Shown here: piece by piece, positions 23,650-35,010 of the stretch | Layout: every line of letters starts with the position of its first letter | Position numbering within the stretch: the stretch's first letter is position 1 | Source: Plantago major | Lineage: Eukaryota > Streptophyta > Magnoliopsida > Lamiales > Plantaginaceae | Reading direction: 5' to 3' | Length of the DNA: 64,000 bases | Assembly (NCBI GenBank): GCA_026545765.1 | Contig: CM048843.1 | Coordinates: 9,571,501-9,635,500, forward strand | Notes under the pieces: model-generated | What the model saw: only the letters and a program-made list of their open reading frames with translations | The model's database searches: none | Told to the model about the DNA's origin: nothing | Made by a program: the position numbers and the translations under genes

Positions 23650-23985
23650 TCCGCCCGTGGTTAAGTCTACATATTGGTCTTCATGCAAATTTCAATGTAC
23701 TCATCAGAGCATGTACAACATTTCCTGCTTCATCAACAACCTCTTCTTGGTACGAGTTGGTAATCGAGTCGCCCTTCTTAACGCATTTCTACTCGAGCGG
23801 GCAGATATGTATCGCACCCAACCACCGCTTTGTCACGCTTTCAGCTCGATATTCAATGAATACCACTTGGTGTGCTTGAGTAGCCAAGATAAACGGTTCA
23901 GATTACGGTACCTCCTCCTATGGTTAATGTCAACCATCTCATACCGCTCAGGCTTCCTCGCATCACCGGAGTAGGATCATACCAC
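23650..23985 (-). pseudogene. CACTA-associated DUF4216-like fragment
   Basis: The minus strand reads ERYEMVDINH and, in other frames, PFVLATQAHQVVFIEY followed by KRWLGAIHICPLE. This recalls the domain that often follows tnp2 in plant CACTA elements (PF..LA.QA.QVFY). Multiple stops and shifts are present. It lies downstream of the tnp2 frames and is probably the end of the same gene or of a second element gene. Confidence 0.55.
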
Positions 23986-24479
23986 CAACATCAAATGTAA
24001 AGGTTCTTTTCAAAGGCAAACCGAATATTCAAGCCCCATGATTCGCTTCAACTTTCCGTAGAAATCATACAAATCGATAAATCTGCCCACTAACACACAC
24101 CCCTAATTGCTTGTGGCCTTGCTCGTGTTAGATTCAACCGTGTCGAACCTAAGACCATCGACTATGTAATGAGAATGTGGAGACCTTCGCTTGGTCCCTC
24201 TAGAGCTACTAAGTAAGGAGATGTGATGTTGTTGATAGGATCTCGGACATACCTCGAACCAAGGTGGAATTCTGCTTCCAATTTCGCTTCAAGTTGTGAC
24301 TCAATCTCATCATCCGTCAATATTGGATTCTTCCGCATAACGCCTTGAACTCCTGGACACGATTGGTATGCATGATTAGTTAACTAGTAGTTAGATATTC
24401 AAATTCATGAAGCCCTAGTAAGAAAGCTACTCACCCAAAGAATTTCACCATAAATTCATCAACTTCAAAGATAGCTCGA

Positions 24480-27045
24480 GAGGACATAATCTGGGTCGCC
24501 AACATTTCACTATCATTCAGCCATGATGTATTTTTTCCCCATAGGTCTCCCGAGACCCTAAAATGTAAATAGCATCATCATCATCCTCTTGAACTTCAAT
24601 GTGTCTGCTTCGAGACGGCCTAGATGCCTTTGTGGGAACGTGGTCTCCAAAGTAATAGAGCGTATGCGCCTTCCTCTCGACGTATGCATTGTCCATCGAT
24701 CCCTCAGCCTACCTTTGTTGTCGACATACCTCTTCAATTTTCCCAAGTACCTACAATGCATATACTTTCGGGTAATATAATGTGACTTTGGAAAATTCAC
24801 ATTTGAATTGAATGATTGTCTTCATATATTACACACCTCTCGAATGGATACATCCATCGATATTGAACCGTCCAAGAAGCCTCGCTTCGTGGGAGGTGAA
24901 CCGCAAGTGTTCCATAGAATCAAAGAAGCTCGGTGGGAAGATACGCCGAGCTTGACAGTAATCAATGGTATGTTGCTTTCAAGGTTTGCTAACACTTGAT
25001 CATCAACCACCCTTGCGCATAAATTCTTGAAAATAAGCTCACCGTTGAGAGCCATCCATACGTGTTTAGGTAGCGCTTTAAATGCAACCGGAGAAGCCGC
25101 CCATAAATACATGACAATCGTGGCTCTTCATTCCATACATCTTCGCCTTCTTCAAATCCACACATCGCCCAACTTTGAGGCATAATTGTCGGAAACTTCA
25201 ATCCCTAACCCAATCAAACAATTGTTCCTAGATTCAAGATCAATCGTAATATGCCTCGGGCCATCGCCTTCTCATTCCGTTGTCAACTCGTGCCTTTTAC
25301 ACCATGTATCCAACTCGCCTAGATTTAACGTTATCCTTCATCTTTCCGGAATGTTACAAATCGTGTCAAGCAGCTTCAACACATTCTTCTCAATGTGCAT
25401 GAAATCCAACATGTGACGATAAGAAGATCGATCCAATAAGGCAAGTCCCGTAAGATGCTTCTTCTTCCATCCACATTTGTTCTCAATTTTCTTGTTATGC
25501 TCCCACCCAAGTTCACCACTTTCATAAGACCCACCATCAATCTCCGCAAGTATCTGCACCAAGAAGTTGTCTGAGGGCCTTTAATCTCTACTTTGTTTTT
25601 CAAGAATTGAGTCTTGTTCTTCCTAAACGGATGGTTCCTTGGTAGAAACCCACGATGACCAAACCAAGATTCTTTCCGCCTCCTTCATCAATGCATCGTC
25701 CTCCAAACAATGTGGACAAGCATGAAACCCAGCTTTTCCTTCCAGATAGCATTGAATAAGGTGAAAATCACTCACGGTCCACAATAGTGTCGCTCTCAAG
25801 GTAAAGTTCTTCTTCGCTGACACATCATATGCAGGATACCATTTTCCCACAACTCAATCAGCTCCTTAATTAAGGGTCGCAAGAACACATCCGCCGTCTC
25901 CGGATCACCGCCCGCACCAACGCAGCCAAGAACATGAACGGCCTTCATGCACTCACCGGGGCAGACGGTGTCAAGATGATCGCCAACAAGAGTACTTCGG
26001 CCACTTCCAAACCAAGTTAAACCATCCGCATAAAGCCCCAAACGACATTTCTAGATTCATCGCAAACTCCGGATATGTCTTGTCAACTCTTTCCATGCCA
26101 TGAGTCCGATGGGTGCTCCATTATACCCATCGATCCGCCTCCCTTTACTCTCTCTTGTGCTAACGATTTTATCAAGACAAGCACTTGAAGCTGCATAACC
26201 TCTTCAAACGAGGTGCTAGAGGGAAGTACCACATTTTCTTATGTGGAGATTTTTCTTCCGGCGCTTTGAAGCCCTCCTTGTAACGCTTTATAGCGGTCCT
26301 TACCACAAAACTTGCACTTCAAGATCTACATCCCCAATAGATCATGCACATATCCTGGACAATGCCTATGGTTACCATAGGCAACCCCAACCCCGCATCT
26401 TTTCTTCGCTTGGTAAAAGTCAGGGTACTAGGTTCGTCTGTGGCAACACTGATAACAATTGACGTAGTTATTGAAGCTCACTTCAGACACACTCGCCTTA
26501 CAACTCATTAGCCGAGACAACAAAGACAACTCAGCAGGCTTCGACACCGCCAAATCGCTTCTTCGATGATTCCAACAAGTCAAAGAACACCGATCCTCTA
26601 ATTCGGTGGCTCCTCCACATCCCGACGGTGTCCATGAACTCGGACCCGCAACATCATACACCATTTGCTCAATCCTCTCATGATCGATTAGCATCGATGT
26701 GGACGATTTTGAGTACTACCCATCACATTTTGCTTCCTTCTTTACGCTTAGGAATACTCCCATAGTCCATGAACTAGATTGATTCCTCACCATGATAACA
26801 CCATACCTCGCACTCACCTACTTAACCCCTTACGCTTCAAGTGCTCGACTACCGCTCTAGGAGGCAAAATTGTCTATTCCTACATTTGTTCGCATTGCAA
26901 GGGCACTTCATCATCCCCGACTCAAACAAGTAGTTCTGTAAGTGCAAAAGCAATGAAGGCTTCAACCCTTCAACAAAACTAGATCAATTATGCCATTAAT
27001 AAAGGCGATTTCAGACATCCATGAACGATCGGATTCATAATTCAA
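24480..27045 (-). pseudogene. CACTA transposase, tnp2 family, frameshifted
   Basis: Reading the minus strand from about 27045, the start region gives SDRSWMSEIAF. Next comes the transposase-associated zinc-binding part, SGMMKCPCNANKCRN (about 26880-26925). Then come MVYDVAGP (about 26640), GLYADGLTWFGSGRST (about 26030), FLRPLIKELIELWENG, FTLRATLLWTVSDFH (about 25790), HACPHC, LDFMHIEKNVLKLL (about 25390), and the C-terminal ALPKHVWMALNGELIF (about 25060) and YLGKLKRYVDNKGR (about 24740). The order and motifs fit the tnp2 proteins that cut and join CACTA ends, with a DUF4218-like tail. The gene is split over at least six frames with no continuous reading, so it is presumed inactive. Some gaps may be introns. 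Confidence 0.85.
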
Positions 27046-28535
27046 CAATTAACTCAAGGTCTCAATTTATTAGATTTATAACATTTATACAATTACGTAT
27101 TTAGTTTCATTACAATTACAATTACATTTTTAATTATGATACGGTAACGATTGGTAATGAATTACATGCATTTTACGATTACAATTCTATTTTCTAGTAG
27201 TTAAACTTCCATATATCTATTAACATTACAAATTGTAGATGAAAATATTATTGATTTTTTTTATGTTAATACTCCAAAATTATATTAAAATCATAAAAAA
27301 CACCAATTTGTATCCAAAAACACAATTAAATCTTCATAATCCTCATAATGATAATGAAAAAATAGCCAAGTAAATACCCTACACACTTACAATCATATTA
27401 ACATCATACTAGCAATCAAATTTCACAATAAATATATCAATTGCACATCTCAAAGCTAACCCAATACGTAATATAAGCTAAATTATCCACTACATACTTA
27501 CTATAAACATACAATTGATCAAACTAGTCGAAATTCATAAAATCCCCAAATTTTAAAAAGTAGGGGTTTTCGCCAAAATACCTTCAATTTTGGGGAAAAT
27601 AGCGGATGAAAGTTGAAATTGATGCACAATCCGAGCTCCTTGTCCGATGAGCTTCAAATGAGACCAAGATTGACTAATCGCCGAGATTTGGTCTGAAAAT
27701 GAATTGCTTAATTTGGAGAAGGAAGGAAATGAAATGAAGGTAAACCAAATGAGGAACAATGGTCATTGCTCGTTTCATATTCGTTTTTAGGACGGATATC
27801 TATCCGCCCCTAACAATGAATTTTGTTTTTTTTTTTTAATACAACAACTATTTTAGGACGGATTATTTATCCGCCCCTAAAATGGATTTGATTAGGGACG
27901 GATTATGTAATCCGTCTCTAATTATGATTGATTAGGGACGATAGGCCTCATCCGCCCCTAAGCCGCCCCTAAACTCGCCGATTCGCCTCTAAATTAGGGA
28001 CGGATAATATTCGTCCCTAATTCCGCCCCTAAAATCGACAATTTTGTAGTGAAGGAAGGTTTAGGAAGGCGGCTCAACCCGATGTGCAAAGGTAGCAAGC
28101 AGCAGAAAATAGCAAGGCCATCGCGTCGCAAGGGTCAGTAGTGACTTTACCGCGGTCTCGGTGGCCGCAGTCTTCGATTTCTGCAGGCTTGAATATGTTT
28201 TCTTCGTTCTTCAATTTCGGCCAGAATTTTGTTTCTCAAAAGTTGTCTTCTACAAAGTTGTTCCATCTTCAATTATCTTCGATCGGTTGGTCGATGACAT
28301 GTTTTGACTCTCGAACTCCGCGTAATGGTTGATCAGCGATTTGCTTCCTTTCCCGATTTCACACAATTATGCCGCTTGCGCTCAAATCGCAAAATCCTCA
28401 AAACTGCGATCATGACCTACATAAAACAGGCAAAGTTGTTAAATGACCATAAAACGACACAAATATTGCATCTAGGGCAAAAAATGAGGGTCTAAAAGTA
28501 TGCTATATCGCACATTTCATTGTCACATCATGCAT

Positions 28536-29017
28536 CCATGAAACTCAGGAGTGCACAACCTGCCGTAGAATCTGCAATCGATCGATCCGTGGTAGAGGGT
28601 AAGGATCTTTTGGGCAGAACTTGTTTAACCCTGTAAAATCATTGCACATCCTCCACTTTCCAGCCGACTTTTCGACCAAGACCACATTGCACACCCAATC
28701 GGAGAAGTGTAGTTCATGGATATGGCTCGCTCAAGTAGCCTCTCGACCTCCGGATTATGTCGCTCATCGCAGGGTCCTGGTCGCTTCATTACACCGATCT
28801 TGCCTTAGGATCCATCTCGCAGCCTATGAACCATCACCTTGGGTCTATCCTCGCAAGATCTTCACTCGACCACGCAAAGATGTCGATGTTGTTCCCGAAA
28901 GTATTCCACCAATCGCAACAATGTCTGTAGTCATTTCGCTCCAATTTTCGTGAGTCTTTATTTCATGCCAGCATAAAGAAATCTCGCAGGGTTCCTCGAC
29001 CGAGAGACCGCTTTCCT
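28536..29017 (-). pseudogene. Ty3/gypsy pol fragment, RT N-terminal half
   Basis: On the minus strand: FAWSSEDL (near 28880), IDPK, MDPKARSV, then HELHFSDWVCNVVLVEKS (near 28700), WRMCNDFTGLNKFCPKDPYP (near 28650), PRIDR and, after a shift, LLSFMDA ending at the 28531-28535 target duplication. This is the typical opening of a plant Ty3/gypsy (Tat/Athila-like) RT. The reading continues at 20822. At least three shifts or stops occur. Its upstream end abuts the NBS-LRR pseudogene at about 29018. Confidence 0.88.
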
Positions 29018-31007
29018 TCAAAATTCGCCTTTGGGGGTTGCGGCCTTCGGGGGATACATATCGTGCGTGCCTTCGGATATCATAGTTTCGCTAATTAGTG
29101 GGTCCATAAGAAGATGACGTAGACTAATCATAGCCTTCATACCTTCTGGCAATAAAACAAGATAACTGCAATTCTGAATGTTGAGCGTTTGTAGACCAAT
29201 GAGTTCAGTAATTGAGTCTGGCAGCTTTTTCATATCATTTCTAGAAAGGCCGAGATAGCAAAGGTGCTTCATGTTCCTGATGGTTTCATGAATCACAGTG
29301 AGACCTAAGTCACTTAAGTCTAGAACTCTCAACACTGTCAGGATTGTAAATAACTCCTCTGGGATAGTCACTGTTATAGCAACAGTAGCACGACTTATTT
29401 TCAAAGAACGTAAAATTTTGAACCATGGGAGACATTTTAGCGTCACCGGTTGGGCTTTGTGATAATGCATCGACAAACGACGGGAACTGCCAAAGAGTGC
29501 ATGGACTTCATCTGAGCTGTTAACTTCCGAGGAGAAACGTAGAACCAGAAACGAATTTGGCCAAGGTGAGAATCAAGTCGTGCATCTTGTAAAATTAGCA
29601 TGAGTTAACTACCTCTAACTTGAAAAACATGTGTGTTAAATCCTCGAAATATTTTGCACCAATATCTTCCAATCTTACTTTTCCAACAGGGCAAATGAAT
29701 CCTTCAGCCAGCCATTGCAACACCACTTTATCCATTTCAAATTCATACCCAGGACGAAAAATCGAACAATAAGCAAAGCAGCTCTGCACATGTGTAGGCA
29801 GATGATGATAACTCAGGGCCAGAGCTGGAATCAAATCACTTTTATCCATTGGCAATTCCCATACCCGACTATTCAAGACATGTTTCCATTCTTCCACTGT
29901 ATACTTGAAACACAACATGCTTCCAAATGTCTTTGCTGCTAGCGGTAAACCTTGACATTTTCTCGCTATCATATTCCCTATATTCTCCAATTCTGGATAC
30001 TGTTCCTAAATTCTGGCTAAAAATGATCGTTGTTTCATCACTTGCCAACAATCATCATCATTCAAGAAATCTAAAGAATAAGGCAAACGAGAGCCCACAA
30101 TTTGTGCCACTAGTGTACTACGAGTTGTCACAATCACTTTACTTCCCTTATCCCCAACTCTAAAAGGTGCAGATAATACATCCCAATCCTCATACCTCTC
30201 ACTCCAATAATTATCTAACACAAGTAAAAATTTCTTGTTCTGAGTAAATCTCGAAGTGCAACCTGAAGCGGGTCGAGGTCACAGAATTACACATCTTCCC
30301 GGTTGCAGACTCTATGATTAATGTAGTGATACGGAGCATATCAAAATCAGGGACACAGAAACCCAAATTCTCCTGTCAAATTTAGTCTATGCTAAACTGC
30401 AATCATGGTATACAACTTGGGTAAGGGTTGTTTTGCCAATATCACCCATTCCAACTACAGGCATGACAGAAACATTGTTGGCATTCACATCGCAACTTAA
30501 CAACCAGTTGTTTATTTCATCCTCTCCTTTCGTCCAACAAGAATCGTCTCATCAACTAAAGAACTTGTACCACAAGAATAATAATGACAACGAGAAACTG
30601 CGTTGAAACTCCCAACTCTGATAATTCCGCCATGAATGGTACATCCATTTCTTTGGCATGATCATCCAATTCATCCGCATATTTTTAACCTTACGAGGAA
30701 TTTCGACGCTGTTAGTTATAATCGATCTCCTAACCTCGCCATCTTCACCATCAGTGACTTTGTATTTCAACATACAAATAGCAATCTCATCAAGAATATC
30801 ATCGGCAGAGTACAACACTTTCTCTACATCTTTCAGCCATGCCCTCCTCCAAGCCTCATTGCTATCCGAGTGTTCCACATGGAGGACCAATCCTCCGATT
30901 CATACAACATTTCTCGTGACATTTACATCGAGATCTACTATGAGCTTTACCTCTTTCACGGCAAAGTTTGCAATCCGATCTATACACAATTACAGTATGG
31001 AATCCAT
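29018..31007 (-). pseudogene. CC-NBS-LRR disease resistance gene, truncated
   Basis: The minus strand carries a coiled-coil Rx-type N-terminus (ATG at 31007-31005; VKEVKLIVDLDVNV, then AWLKDVEKVLYSADDILDEI near 30800). The P-loop [10 protein letters not shown] lies at 30455-30426, a kinase-2 LLVLDNYW near 30215 (normally DDVW), and RNBS-B GSKVIVTTRS near 30130. GLPLAAKTFGS is near 29950, CFAYCSIF near 29780, an MHDL motif at 29585-29574, and about five LRRs from 29476 to about 29110. Such proteins are cytosolic immune receptors that switch on ADP/ATP exchange. A stop 15 nt after the ATG, frameshifts between each block and loss of most LRRs make it a pseudogene. The LRR reading runs into gypsy sequence at about 29018, so the 3' part was lost at that junction. 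Confidence 0.9.
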
Positions 31008-31228
31008 AGTTGCCGTCAAACTTTCCCTCTTCAGGATAGTGAGATGCAAAATTTTGGATGAACAATAATTTTCAAGACAACGCAAAAGTCGACTCAACTG
31101 GAAAGAGGAACTGGTAGAGGAAGGATTGACTAGATGCTGGTGAGTCGTCACATGATGCGGACGAAGGAATTGGTTGGAAAGCGGCGTCTTACCCAACAAC
31201 AGAAACGAAGCTCAAAGCATTCAACATC

Positions 31229-31421
31229 CAACTAGTATGACCTCGATTCCACTCAGCCTACTCTAAATTAGTATTGCTCGATTCCACTCGCATATACAAA
31301 CTAGTATGGCCTCGATTCCACTCGCATACACAAACTAGTATGGCTCGATTCCACTCGCCTACTCTAAATTAGTATTGCCTCGATCACACTCAGCACAAAA
31401 GAAACTAGTAGTGCTTCGATG
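31229..31421 (+). repeat. Minisatellite, five to six units of about 35-45 bp
   Basis: Repeated phrases aaactagtatgg(c)ctcg and attccactcgcatacaca alternate with actctaaattagtattg. A diverged extra copy (attacctcgaatccactcgg) lies at about 31845, inside the LTR-like module to the right. Confidence 0.8.
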
Positions 31422-31439
31422 ATAGTTGAAAGAGCCATT

Positions 31440-32080
31440 GACCCTACGAGTGGGGATCCGATTGACAACCCTTTTTTAAGCAAAAGCTCTCTATAGGATC
31501 CTCAATGCATAGGGCCGTTGGATCAAACCAACACAAACTCACGCTAGTTTGCGAAATCAAGACAATTGTTGACTCTGTATGTAACGGCTCTGAAGAGAGA
31601 TCCTTCAACATAAAGTGAGAAAGGTTTCGTTCCGGAGTCCCACATAACAGAGCCGGCAATTTAGCTCGATAAAAAGCCCTGGACAGAAGGAAACTAGAAA
31701 GGACTAAAATAAAAAATGAATGAGAAAAGAATAAAGCTGATGGCTTATTTATAGGCTGTTATGACGTTGAGCCTATACATCGAGGGCATTAGTAACAAGC
31801 CTGTGGGTTGAGGAAAGGACGTTCGAAAAAGTATTACCTCGAATCCACTCGGCATACTTTTAACTAGAACTACCTTGATTAAACTCAAAGCCTGGGAAGG
31901 AATGGAACCTGGTAAACCATCGACTCTGTAAGTAAAGGATCCGAAGCAAAACCTTGTGAACCAGAAGGAAAGGTTCTAGTGTAGATCCTCACATAACAGA
32001 GCCGTCGGAAGAACCAGGCACTAGGATGTATAAGTGAGTAACTGAAGACCAGGGGCTATTTATAATAAACCGGAGTCCAG
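31440..32080 (-). promoter_or_regulatory. Two tandem LTR-promoter-like modules
   Basis: On the minus strand, TATA-like tataaatagcccctgg (near 32065) and tataaataagccatcag (near 31750) are each followed by a leader. Both leaders contain ggctctgttatgtg, an aacctttc phrase and acagagtc at similar spacing. The modules are diverged direct copies about 310 bp apart. They resemble U3-R-U5 pieces of a minus-strand LTR retrotransposon lying downstream of the gag-like frames at 32.5-35 kb. LTR ends and TSD were not identified. Confidence 0.45.
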
Positions 32081-32117
32081 AAACTATTCATAGCCCGCTG
32101 AATCAAACAAACGCAGA

Positions 32118-32218
32118 CATCCTCGGATATACTCGAGGAAGCAATTCCGAAGCGACGAAATTTGAAGGATAGAAACATCCTCGGATATACTCGAGGAAGC
32201 AGTTCCGAAGCGACGAAA
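32118..32218. repeat. 57-bp direct duplication
   Basis: The block acatcctcggatatactcga...ggaagca(a/g)ttccgaagcgacgaaa is present twice in direct succession with one or two differences. Confidence 0.85.
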
Positions 32219-32512
32219 GTTGGCAAAAAGAAACTAAGCAGTTACCAAGTAAAAAGAAATGAAGCTTACAAACTTGGCAAAAGAAAGCACAATTTCAATT
32301 ACTTAAAGGACGGAGAACCTTGTGCATCGCACATTACAAAATAAAGCATAAAGGGTAGAAAGTACTTCGAGATACACAAGGATTGCCCGTCCTAGGGATA
32401 AACAAGTTGGTTACACAAAGCTACTAAGGAGTCCCTATTAAAATAGCTACAAAAACCTACAAAAGCCCCAGCTAACCAACTCATGCCCGCACTGATCTAC
32501 TCGATCAGACCT

Positions 32513-33106
32513 CTACATCCTCCTCGGCATGCTCCTCAGAAGTAGACTCCTCACTTCTGGGTTCAGGCGCCGAGCTCTCACTAAAGCACTCTTCGATAGT
32601 ACGCTGAGCATCGACAGAATCATCAGCTGTGTTCTCCCTCTCACCCGCATCCTTCTCCTCTTGTTCTCGAACTGTTCTTCGCGTAAAGCGGTGGAGTGAG
32701 GAGACCAGCAGACAGTCCTAGAGAGTTGCCTCAACCTATCATGAAGAGCGGAGAAGTTCTTCGAAGACCCCTGCGACTGGATGTTAATTGAGCCCAAAAG
32801 TCTTGGCACCCAGCCAGGATAGTACTCTCTCGGCTCAGTGCGAGGAGGAGGAGGTGCCTCACCATCCTCGGATTCAAGCTCCGGCTCGACCAAAGGCCAG
32901 AATTCTTCAGCCCCGACCTGATCCATGTCAAGGTCATCCTCGGGTGAAACCAGAGGACGATGGGCACCGGTGGGATCTTGGTCCATCCGAACGATCCTCC
33001 CAGTGTTAAAATTGGGCAACAACAGTCCCAGGTGTAGCAGGCGATCGATCGCGAGGTGAAAACCCTTGGCAAACTCATTAGATTTGGCCATCACCTTAGT
33101 GAACAA
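32513..33106 (-). pseudogene. Retroelement ORF fragment, acidic/proline-rich
   Basis: A 197-codon frame begins KVMAKSNEFAKGFHLAIDRL and contains an acidic, proline-rich middle (ELESEDGEAPPPP) and a basic tail. It follows on the minus strand from coiled-coil-like sequence at 33120-33480 (glutamate, lysine and alanine rich in mixed frames) and from the frame at 33627-33917. I infer that it is the C-terminal part of a gag-like protein of a plant gypsy-type element. No catalytic motif. Not recognised as a host gene. Confidence 0.45.
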
Positions 33107-33626
33107 AACGAGCCGGACGATAAAAAGTCGCGCACTACTTGAGCCCTTGTCCCGCTGGACTCTTCCTTGAGCATGTCGATGGTCTTCTTGAATTGTTTCG
33201 ACAAAGCTCGCACCCCCTGATGCCGTCTCTCGGCGAGAGCCTCAACCACGGCCTTGGCCTTTTCTGCATTCTCTAAGGCCCGCTGGCCCCCCTGTCGAGA
33301 GCTCTCGGCTATCTCAGACGAGACTCATGCTCCTTGTAATCTGCTCGAACGCGGTTCAGCCTCGAGCCTGATTCTCTTCTCCTTCTCGACATTATACATG
33401 CCAGAAATAGTATGGAAATTCTCCTGCATGGTATCATACTGACTTGAGAGGGAGAAGGCCACGCAGGGTCTGAGCCACCGCAGCACTAGCATTTACTATA
33501 TGCGAGGAAGAACAGGAAACATCAAGGAAAACTCTCTCGGAAGAAAAAAGAAAGCGAAGAATTCACTTACCATTTGGGCACCACCAATAACAGATGAAGC
33601 CTGCTCGAACCAAGGAGTGCTATGAG

Positions 33627-33917
33627 TCAGGCCACTTCAGCAAGCGCTACCTCAAGGTTCGAGGCCCTCGTCCTCTTTGGACTTAGTAGCTCGCCTTCTT
33701 TAGAGCGAGACCTCCTGGTCGCCGAGGAGGGGACGCCTTCGATCACCATGGATTGAGGACCTCCTGTTCCTTCGTTGTTGAAGGAAATTTCAAAATCGAA
33801 ATCATACAGGTTGAAAGGCTCTTCTTGGCCCTCGTTCTCCACATTTTGAGCAGGAACCTCCTCGAGAATCGGGCCCTGCTGCTCGGGACTTCGATGTGGC
33901 TGAGGGTTTTCATCCAT
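33627..33917 (-). pseudogene. Retroelement ORF fragment, charged linker
   Basis: A 96-codon frame (MDENPQPHRSPEQQ..., RRSRSKEGELLSPKRTRA) of low complexity with an acidic half and a basic nuclear-signal-like run. It lies between the gag-like domain (34.6-34.8 kb) and the coiled-coil part, and is read as the middle of the same decayed protein. Function unknown. Confidence 0.4.
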
Positions 33918-34559
33918 ATTCTCAACGTTCTGCTTCGGCTGATCACCTATGTTAGGGCTTCACCCCATCGCCGAGCATTGATAACCGCCCTTCAAGGCGG
34001 CTTGGGTCTGCGGGTCCAACTCCGACCGGGGCTGGAGCATCTCGCAATGTTGGTCAAAGGAGGACTGAAGAAACGCCTGCAGGACGCTGACCTTGACGGG
34101 CCACCTCGGCCCTAGCCATGCGCCTCGCAGCCATCTCTGCCATTGACACCATGATCCAGTAACCTGTACAAAAGTAAAGATAAAGTGAGAGAGTATCGAG
34201 GAGAATAATTTTCAAGGAATGAAAGATGGCATACCAAGATCGGGTTATTAGAACAAGAAACCGCTTGTTGGTGTAATGAGCTAAGTACATTATCGGCTGA
34301 ACCAACATGCCGTAGGGATACATTTACTGATCATCGGTTAGATCAGCATATCGCAGGACCCACTCGGGAAGGTTGCCCTATCGAATATACTGACGAGGCG
34401 CAGTAACAGAACCTGTCCTCCAAGTATCAACTACACTCCATTCACCTTAACTCCTTCGAGTTCAAGGGCAATCGGTTATATCCACCTCTTCTTCCATCCC
34501 AGTCCGTATAAGAGGTGAACGAGCGAAAGAATCGGTAGTCATCCCGCTGGTTCAGATAA

Positions 34560-35010
34560 TACATCCCAGCGGTGCCAGGACCTTGGCTATTGTATAGAAA
34601 GGAAAAAGTTGGAAAAATTATGGAAATCCTCTGGCTCGGAGGAAAAGTAGGTGACTAACCAACATCCCCATCCCATTTGGAAGAAGTTGGGCAGGGAAAG
34701 ATGTAGGAGGTTCAAAAACTTGAGGAGCTCGATCAATGGGGACCAAACCCATTCTCGAGCATGAAGGTGCACACTAAAGTAACCCCGAGGCGGGCAAAGA
34801 TACGTTGTAAGGGCTCGGGAATTATGATGCCAATATCATCGTGATCTCATACCTATAGCGGATCCCCGATTCTCCGCCCATGACAATGAGGCGCATTCGA
34901 AGGTTGTGAGGATTAGGTGGTGTAGCTACTAAAAGCGTAGTCGGTTGATCCGCCACGCATTGCTTGGTGTTGCTCGGGTTGGCATTTTGTTGGGCTTGTT
35001 CGATTTCCAT
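34560..35010 (-). pseudogene. Gag-like domain resembling the putative gypsy-type transposon family
   Basis: After MEIEQAQQNANPSNTK (35010 on), minus-strand frames give CSRMGLVPIDRAPQVF, then FPAQLLPNGMGMLVSY and LFLRARG. This matches in order the plant domain written as fPLhpl..ellnflglaPaQlhPNgwr.lv, known as putative gypsy type transposon (PF04195-like; from memory, not searched). Further down, GMYYLNQRDDYRFF (about 34540) fits the same proteins. Frames shift several times. Confidence 0.5.

Larger units (their letters stand above)
21674..28051 (-). mobile_element. CACTA (En/Spm) DNA transposon, 6378 bp
   Basis: Ends: cactataagaaaatc on the left and, reverse-complemented, cactacaaaattgtc on the right. 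Both are followed by arrays of (t)agggacggat/atccgcccctaa subterminal motifs (about 21686-22000 and 27785-28045). The target duplication is aag (21671-21673 and 28052-28054). Removing the element plus one aag gives cctaaaccttcc/ttattgaaga in the minus orientation, exactly the uninterrupted sequence in the sister LTR at 12289-12312. The minus strand carries a tnp2-type transposase with several shifts, and a second, weaker coding region nearer the left end. Confidence 0.93.
20828..28530 (-). mobile_element. Solo LTR, about 1.32 kb, interrupted by a CACTA element
   Basis: On the plus strand it begins TGATGTGCACTC and ends TGTCACATCA, a 7-bp inverted end pair (TGATGTG/CACATCA). It is flanked by tgcat at 20823-20827 and 28531-28535, the 5-bp target duplication in the gypsy RT. 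Its two parts (20828-21673 and 28052-28530) together match the uninterrupted sister LTR at 11900-13158 in reverse orientation, including the cctcaggggtctc, ctatgagtagctaa and gtgtccgtggag regions. No PBS, PPT or second LTR is adjacent, so this is a recombined solo LTR. Confidence 0.9.

Noticed and set aside
28141-28953. Several plus-strand frames of 60-110 codons
   Set aside because: They are antisense to the solo LTR and the gypsy RT on the minus strand.
30636-31068. Plus-strand frames of 136-141 codons
   Set aside because: Antisense to the coiled-coil part of the NBS-LRR, whose conserved motifs are on the minus strand.
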